64,000 bases of DNA from Cytobacillus gottheilii (GTDB taxonomy: Bacteria > Bacillota > Bacilli > Bacillales > Cytobacillaceae), in assembly GCF_900166665.1 (NCBI RefSeq), contig NZ_LT800494.1, positions 403,397-467,396 of the forward strand, given 5' to 3'. The notes below the pieces were generated by a model, which saw only the letters and a list, made by a program, of their open reading frames with translations, was not told where the DNA came from and did no database searches. Both the position numbers and the translations under genes were made by a program. Of this stretch, positions 59,338-64,000 are shown in pieces (positions within the stretch are counted from its first letter, which is position 1; the number at the start of each line of letters is the position of its first letter).

Positions 59338-60075
59338 ATGGAAGAAACGATTAGTCTAAAAGAACTATTTCAAACGCTAAAAAAGAGAATGGCTCTTATC
59401 ATAGTCATCACATTAGTAGCCGTTATGGCGAGTGGTGCCGTAAGTTACTTTGTCTTAACCCCGGTTTACCAATCTTCAACCCAAATCCTTGTTAACCAGG
59501 CATCTGAAGAAGGTCAATACAGCACGAGTGAAGTTCAGACGAATTTGCAGCTGATTAACACATACAACGTTATTATTAAAAGTCCAGCGATATTAGAACT
59601 TGTAAACAAAGAATTAAATCTAGGTATGACTTCAGGTCAATTAAATTCAAAGATCTCTGTGCAAAGTGAGCAAAACTCTCAAGTCGTAACAATCTCTGTT
59701 CAGGATGAGAATGCCAGCACAGCAGCGAATATTGCCAATAAAACAGCAGAAGTATTTCAGCGTGAAATTGTTGAAATTATGAACATTAATAACGTTACAA
59801 TACTAGCGCAAGCAGAAGTAACAGAGAACCAATCTCCTGTTAAACCGCAGCCGGTATTAAACATTGCAATTGCCCTAGTAGTGGGAGCTATGGCCGGTGT
59901 TGGTCTGGCATTTCTATTAGAATATATGGATAACACTGTGAAAACCGAGCAGGATATCGAAAAGATCGCCGAATTGCCAGTCATTGGTGTGATTGCGACG
60001 ATTGACAAATCAGCTGAAACAGCAAATCGTGCCGAGCGAAATACAAGATTAAGAGGTGAGACGATTGGCTCTTAG
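59338..60075 (+). CDS. tkmA: Tyrosine kinase modulator / polysaccharide chain-length protein (TkmA, Wzz-like)
   Basis: This 245-residue membrane protein is the transmembrane activator of the adjacent BY-kinase, and controls polysaccharide chain length. It has the Wzz layout: a short cytoplasmic start, membrane span 1 (about residues 19-40), an external helical domain (about 41-175) with the family motif SSTQILVN, a Pro-rich PVKPQPVLN segment, span 2 (about 178-200) and a cytoplasmic tail that contacts the kinase. The ATG has TAGGAGG upstream. Its end overlaps ptkA by 11 nt. It corresponds to B. subtilis YwqC (TkmA) or EpsA. Confidence 0.9.
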   Translation: MEETISLKELFQTLKKRMALIIVITLVAVMASGAVSYFVLTPVYQSSTQILVNQASEEGQYSTSEVQTNLQLINTYNVIIKSPAILELVNKELNLGMTSGQLNSKISVQSEQNSQVVTISVQDENASTAANIANKTAEVFQREIVEIMNINNVTILAQAEVTENQSPVKPQPVLNIAIALVVGAMAGVGLAFLLEYMDNTVKTEQDIEKIAELPVIGVIATIDKSAETANRAERNTRLRGETIGS

Positions 60076-60769
60076 AAAACGAGATAAAAAGATGTTACTG
60101 GATAGTAAGAGAAAGCTTATTACTAAACAGGATCCGAAGTCACCAATTGCAGAACAATACCGTACGATTCGTACAAATATTCAATTCTCAGCCATCGATG
60201 AAGAAATTCGCACCATTCTTGTTACTTCTTCTGGTCCTGGCGAAGGAAAATCGACAACAGTTGCCAATTTAGCCGTTGTCTTTGCACAGCAGGGCAAAAG
60301 AGTTCTCCTTGTGGATGCAGACTTAAGAAAGCCGACGGTTCATTATACGTTTAATACGCTGAACACAACCGGCTTAACCAATGTCTTAACGAATCAAATG
60401 CCTCTGATGGAGGCTGTAAAGGCAAACGACGAAAAGAATCTTTATATTCTTCCTAGCGGACCGATCCCGCCAAATCCATCTGAATTGCTTGGCTCAAAGG
60501 CAATGAGCCGCGTCATGCAGGAAGCATTACATGAATTCGACATCATCCTGTTTGATACACCACCGGTACTAGCGGTAACAGATGCACAGATTCTTGCCAA
60601 CAAATGTGAAGGTACGATCATTGTTGTTGGAAGCGGCAAGACAGAAAAAGAACAGCTGCTGAAATCAAAAGAGATGCTGACAGCAGCGCAGGCAAAGATC
60701 TTAGGTGTTGTATTAAACAACAAAAAGATGAAAGACACCGACAATTATTATTATTACGGTGCAAACTGA
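60065..60769 (+). CDS. ptkA: Bacterial tyrosine kinase (PtkA/CpsD)
   Basis: This 234-residue cytoplasmic BY-kinase phosphorylates itself and sugar-nucleotide enzymes and regulates polysaccharide synthesis. Walker A is GPGEGKST (residues 57-64), Walker A' is LLVDADLRKP and Walker B is IILFDTPP. The C-terminal tyrosine cluster, the autophosphorylation site, is NYYYYGAN. TTG 60065 is chosen because the protein then begins MALRKRDKK as in YwqD, with AGAGGTGAG upstream. It overlaps tkmA by 11 nt. The matching phosphatase gene follows after a 98-nt gap with its own probable promoter. Confidence 0.92.
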   Translation: MALRKRDKKMLLDSKRKLITKQDPKSPIAEQYRTIRTNIQFSAIDEEIRTILVTSSGPGEGKSTTVANLAVVFAQQGKRVLLVDADLRKPTVHYTFNTLNTTGLTNVLTNQMPLMEAVKANDEKNLYILPSGPIPPNPSELLGSKAMSRVMQEALHEFDIILFDTPPVLAVTDAQILANKCEGTIIVVGSGKTEKEQLLKSKEMLTAAQAKILGVVLNNKKMKDTDNYYYYGAN

Positions 60770-60791
60770 CAAGTTTCGACAAATTCTACTC

Positions 60792-60820
60792 TTTACCAGA
60801 CAAAAGCGAGATGTTAGTAT
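60792..60820 (+). promoter_or_regulatory. Candidate internal promoter of ptpZ
   Basis: TTTACC (60792-60797) and TAGTAT (60815-60820) are 17 nt apart, 48 nt before the ptpZ start codon. Confidence 0.4.
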
Positions 60821-60867
60821 GACAATAGATTTGTATTTTGGGAACTTACTGGGAGCTGATGAATAGA

Positions 60868-61629
60868 ATGATAGACATTCATTGTCATATTCTAGCGGAT
60901 GTAGATGATGGAGCGAAAACAATGGAAGATAGCATCGAGATGGCGAAAGCTGCGGTTAAAGAAGGGCTAAAGACCATTATTGCGACTCCGCATCTAAATC
61001 AATCCTATCAAAACTATCGGGTAGACATTACAACCAAAGTACGGGAACTAAATGACGTTTTGGCAAAAGAGCAGATTCCGTTAACGATTCTCCCTGGCCA
61101 AGAGGTCAGAATATACGGCGAACTTCTTGAAGACCTGCAGGAAGGCAAGATTCTGCCATTGAATCATACGCAATACCTCTTTGTGGAGCTGCCTTCAAAC
61201 CATGTTCCAAGATATACGGAGAGACTGCTATACGATATTCAGATGGAAGAACTCACGCCGATCATTGTTCACCCAGAACGGAACAAGCAGCTTCTCGAGC
61301 AGCCGGATCTGCTATACCAGTTTGTGAAAAATGGGGCATTAACACAAGTAACCGCCTCAAGTCTTAATGGACATTTCGGGAAAAACATCCAAAAGTTCTC
61401 CACTCAGCTGCTTGATTCAAACTTAACGCATTTTGTCGCATCTGATGCCCATAACACGATTAACCGCAATTTCCAGATGGCAGACGCATTTGCGAAGGTA
61501 CAATCGGAATATGGATCGGATATGGTATACCTGCTAACAGAAAATGCGCAGCTGCTATTGAGCGGACACAACGTTTACAAAGAGATCCCAGAAAAGGTCA
61601 GAAGGAAAAAGCTATTTGGCATCTTCTAA
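60868..61629 (+). CDS. ptpZ: Protein-tyrosine phosphatase of the PHP family (PtpZ/CpsB)
   Basis: This 253-residue manganese-dependent tyrosine phosphatase removes phosphate from the BY-kinase and its targets. The PHP metal motifs are MIDIHCHILADVDDGA, TPHLN, GQEVRIYG, VHPERN and SDAHN. The length is typical of the CpsB/YwqE group. Start ATG 60868 is chosen to match YwqE (MIDIHCH); TTG 60838 and ATG 60859 are alternatives upstream. It lies downstream of ptkA, as in B. subtilis ywqCDE. A hairpin with a T run separates it from the next gene. Confidence 0.92.
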   Translation: MIDIHCHILADVDDGAKTMEDSIEMAKAAVKEGLKTIIATPHLNQSYQNYRVDITTKVRELNDVLAKEQIPLTILPGQEVRIYGELLEDLQEGKILPLNHTQYLFVELPSNHVPRYTERLLYDIQMEELTPIIVHPERNKQLLEQPDLLYQFVKNGALTQVTASSLNGHFGKNIQKFSTQLLDSNLTHFVASDAHNTINRNFQMADAFAKVQSEYGSDMVYLLTENAQLLLSGHNVYKEIPEKVRRKKLFGIF

Positions 61630-61663
61630 GGTTGGACTCTCGTGATAACCACTGTCAGAAATT

Positions 61664-61711
61664 AAGTATCTAATGAAATCAGCTTAGGTTCTTCTTAGAT
61701 ACTCTTTTTTC
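61664..61711 (+). terminator. Terminator or attenuator between ptpZ and the dehydratase gene
   Basis: AGTATCTAA pairs with TTAGATACT, followed by CTTTTTT. It lies inside an otherwise same-direction cluster, so it may let some transcription through. Confidence 0.7.
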
Positions 61712-61785
61712 TAACAAAAAATAGGTCAAAAAGCATAAGGAATTTCTAAAAATTCACTTGCAATTTCAGTTTGGGGGCTTACAAG

Positions 61786-63609
61786 TTGTCGTATCAAAAA
61801 AGAATGACCTTATTAATTTTGCTCGATTCATTAATCGTTTTATCCGCTATTTATGTAAGCTACCTCACCCTGCACCCGACACTCAAAATATTTACATTAG
61901 AAACGCTGCTTGTACTTTCAATCACCTTACTGCTTAGCCATCATATTTTTGCCTCTGTTTATCGACTGTATAGTAAGGCATGGGAGTATGCAAGCGTAGG
62001 AGAGCTAATCGTGATCGTTAAAGCGGTGAGTTTATCCATTCTAATGACAGCGATTGTTCAGCAATTCGCATTCCAGGATATATACTTCCGGGCGTTAATG
62101 CTGACATGGATGATGCATGTATTGCTGATCGGAGGGTCCCGCTTTTCCTGGCGGATGTATCGCGATCGAATCATCAAACCAGAGGTTGAACCCGAGCGGG
62201 CGCTCATTATTGGGGCCGGTGCGGCCGGTACCATGCTGGCGCGTCAGCTGCTGAACAACCCTGATGCCGGAATGAAGCCGGTGGCGTTTATCGATGATGA
62301 CCGTTCGAAATACCGTCTGCAAATTCATGGCGTTTCCGTTGTAGGCGGAAGTGACGCGATCAAAGAAACAGTGGAAAGCTTAGAAGTGCAAAAGATCATT
62401 ATCGCCATTCCGTCACTGAACAAAGTCGAAATGCAGCGGATCTTCGAGAAATGCGCGGGCTTAAAAGCAAAAACCGTGATCATGCCGATGATCGAAGACG
62501 TGATGCTTGGCAGAGTATCTGTGAACCAATTCCGCGATGTCCAGGTAGAGGACCTGCTTGGCCGTGATCCGGTCGTACTCGATACAGAGAGCATTTCCAA
62601 AAAACTGACTGGAAAAACGATTCTCATCACAGGAGCAGGCGGTTCGATCGGTTCAGAAATATGCCGCCAAGTATACAAGTTCAAACCGAAAAAAATGATT
62701 CTGCTTGGACACGGAGAAAACTCCATTTATACCATTGATATGGAACTCCGGAACTTAAAGAAAAATGACATTGACATTATACCTGTTATTGCCGATGTGC
62801 AAGACCGTAACCGCATCTTTGAGGTAATGGAATTACATAGTCCAGATGTTGTTTACCATGCGGCGGCACATAAACATGTTCCGCTTATGGAATACAATCC
62901 AAAAGAAGCGGTTAAAAACAATGTACTCGGCACCAAAAATGTTGCTGAAGCAGCAGATATGTTCTCTGTTGGCACATTCGTGCTTGTATCAACCGACAAA
63001 GCCGTGAATCCAACGAACGTGATGGGCTCGACGAAACGGATTGCCGAAATGGTCATTCAAGAGCTAGATAAGCATAGTACAACCAAGTATGTCGCTGTGC
63101 GATTCGGAAATGTTCTTGGCAGCCGCGGCAGTGTCATTCCGCTGTTCAAAAAGCAAATTCAAGCGGGCGGTCCAGTAACCGTTACACACCCAGAAATGAC
63201 ACGCTATTTCATGACGATCCCGGAAGCATCAAGACTTGTCATGCAGGCAGGAGCTCTTGCGGGTGGCGGGGAAATCTTTGTACTGGACATGGGTGAACCA
63301 GTCAAGATCGTCGACCTAGCGAAAAACTTAATTCAACTATCAGGTTATTCTATAGAAGAAATCGGTATTAAATATGCGGGCATTCGTCCAGGAGAAAAGA
63401 TGTTTGAAGAGCTTCTTGGTGAAAACGAAGTGCATCCAGAAGCCATCTATCCAAAAATCTTTATTGGAAAAACCGCTAATTTGCATATCGATGAAGTGAC
63501 AGAACTCATCAATCATCTTGATATGGATGAAGTAGAGCTCAGCAAAACGGTACTTGATATTGCCAATAACCGAGTAAAATCCAAGGAAGCCGTACTAGTA
63601 GCTAACTAA
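61786..63609 (+). CDS. UDP-sugar 4,6-dehydratase, membrane-bound (EpsC/CapD-like)
   Basis: This 607-residue enzyme has four N-terminal membrane segments (about residues 7-105), a CoA-binding-like domain (about 135-250, with [16 protein letters not shown]) and a C-terminal short-chain dehydrogenase domain (about 275-560). The NAD motif is [11 protein letters not shown]. The catalytic region reads [17 protein letters not shown], with Met in place of the usual Tyr, as in the PglF/WbpM dehydratases. It probably converts UDP-GlcNAc to the 4-keto-6-deoxy sugar for exopolysaccharide. TTG 61786 has GGGGG upstream. The terminator-like hairpin before it suggests separate control. Confidence 0.9.
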   Translation: MSYQKRMTLLILLDSLIVLSAIYVSYLTLHPTLKIFTLETLLVLSITLLLSHHIFASVYRLYSKAWEYASVGELIVIVKAVSLSILMTAIVQQFAFQDIYFRALMLTWMMHVLLIGGSRFSWRMYRDRIIKPEVEPERALIIGAGAAGTMLARQLLNNPDAGMKPVAFIDDDRSKYRLQIHGVSVVGGSDAIKETVESLEVQKIIIAIPSLNKVEMQRIFEKCAGLKAKTVIMPMIEDVMLGRVSVNQFRDVQVEDLLGRDPVVLDTESISKKLTGKTILITGAGGSIGSEICRQVYKFKPKKMILLGHGENSIYTIDMELRNLKKNDIDIIPVIADVQDRNRIFEVMELHSPDVVYHAAAHKHVPLMEYNPKEAVKNNVLGTKNVAEAADMFSVGTFVLVSTDKAVNPTNVMGSTKRIAEMVIQELDKHSTTKYVAVRFGNVLGSRGSVIPLFKKQIQAGGPVTVTHPEMTRYFMTIPEASRLVMQAGALAGGGEIFVLDMGEPVKIVDLAKNLIQLSGYSIEEIGIKYAGIRPGEKMFEELLGENEVHPEAIYPKIFIGKTANLHIDEVTELINHLDMDEVELSKTVLDIANNRVKSKEAVLVAN

Positions 63610-63623
63610 GGAGGCCACTAACC

Positions 63624-64000
63624 ATGAAAGTAAGAAAAGCAATCATCCCAGCAGCAGGACTTGGAACAAGATTCCTGCCAGCTACAAAAGCAATGCCAAA
63701 GGAAATGCTGCCAATCGTTGACAAACCAACAATTCAATATATTGTTGAAGAAGCGATCGAAGCAGGAATTGAAGACATCATCATTGTAACAGGCAAAGGC
63801 AAAAGAGCGATTGAAGATCACTTCGATAACTCTTTTGAACTAGAGCAAAACCTTATCGAAAAAGGCAAGCTTGATCTGCTGAACGAGGTTCAAAAATCAT
63901 CCAAAGTAGACATTCACTATATCCGTCAAAAAGAACCAAAAGGATTAGGACATGCGGTCTGGTGTGCCCGTAAATTCATTGGTGACGAGCCATTTGCTGT
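63624..64000 (+). CDS. galU: UTP-glucose-1-phosphate uridylyltransferase, N-terminal part
   Basis: This is the 5' end of a GalU/GtaB-type gene that runs beyond the window. The enzyme makes UDP-glucose from UTP and glucose-1-phosphate for exopolysaccharide, teichoic acid and glycolipids. The visible 125 residues begin [20 protein letters not shown], the nucleotide-binding signature, followed by [14 protein letters not shown] and [15 protein letters not shown]. The ATG has AAGGAGG upstream and lies 14 nt after the dehydratase, so it is in the same operon. UDP-glucose could also feed the diacylglycerol glucosyltransferase at 30 kb. Confidence 0.95.
   Translation, partial: MKVRKAIIPAAGLGTRFLPATKAMPKEMLPIVDKPTIQYIVEEAIEAGIEDIIIVTGKGKRAIEDHFDNSFELEQNLIEKGKLDLLNEVQKSSKVDIHYIRQKEPKGLGHAVWCARKFIGDEPFA

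Overview
The window is a stretch of chromosome from an endospore-forming, flagellated member of the Bacillaceae. The evidence is the mix of sporulation genes (spoIID, spoIIQ, spoIIID, a cwlC-type mother-cell lysis amidase), mbl, flhO/flhP, A/T-rich intergenic DNA, Bacillus-type ribosome binding sites and frequent TTG/GTG starts. SpoIIID is almost identical to my memory of the B. subtilis protein, but most other genes are clearly diverged, so I would say Bacillus sensu lato and not B. subtilis itself.

Layout. 1-17.7 kb is a conserved backbone: murA end, spoIID, a VanZ-like gene, spoIIQ, a LysM protein, spoIIID, mbl, flhO-flhP-epuA, fabZ, an acidic lipoprotein, ywpF, ssbB with a candidate ComK box, ywqA and ywqB. 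17.9-31 kb is mixed: a YknW/YknX-like pair, a LysM-NlpC/P60 endopeptidase, trhO, a soluble chemoreceptor, a c-di-GMP-I riboswitch before a small unknown gene, pbpC (PBP3), a SIS protein, and two glycosyltransferases flanking a TVP38 protein (probable glycolipid synthesis). 31.3-36.7 kb is a MurNAc recycling locus (HAD phosphatase, murQ, murR, murP, mupG). 37-45 kb holds an orphan response regulator with a SARP-like output, then a class D sortase and its 1893-residue LPQTG adhesin. 45-58.2 kb is a surface/wall region: a sigma factor, four proteins with choline-binding-type repeats (a phosphoesterase, an NlpC/P60 hydrolase, a secreted protein of unknown role and a glucosaminidase) and the CwlC-like amidase. 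58.3-64 kb begins an exopolysaccharide locus (SGNH hydrolase, tkmA, ptkA, ptpZ, epsC-like dehydratase, start of galU). As I recall, ywqB is followed directly by the ywqCDE kinase genes in B. subtilis; here about 41 kb of accessory genes lies between them.

Much of the gene content concerns the cell wall: building it (murA, mbl, pbpC), cutting it (NlpC/P60, glucosaminidase, amidase, SpoIID), recycling it (murQ/P/R, mupG) and decorating it (sortase adhesin, choline-binding-type proteins, polysaccharide).

The least explained signal is non-coding. Five intergenic arrays are built of short motifs at a strict or near 21-nt pitch, two B-DNA turns. They use different motifs at different loci (GGCGAATA, GGCGGATAAA, TTGATAGGAAAA, GATCGAAAA, TCCGSYTATT). 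A second repeat family of about 150-230 bp occurs in six full or partial copies. Two or three of these adjoin terminator hairpins, and three terminators in the window share nearly the same stem. The c-di-GMP riboswitch appears to have two candidate 3' halves.
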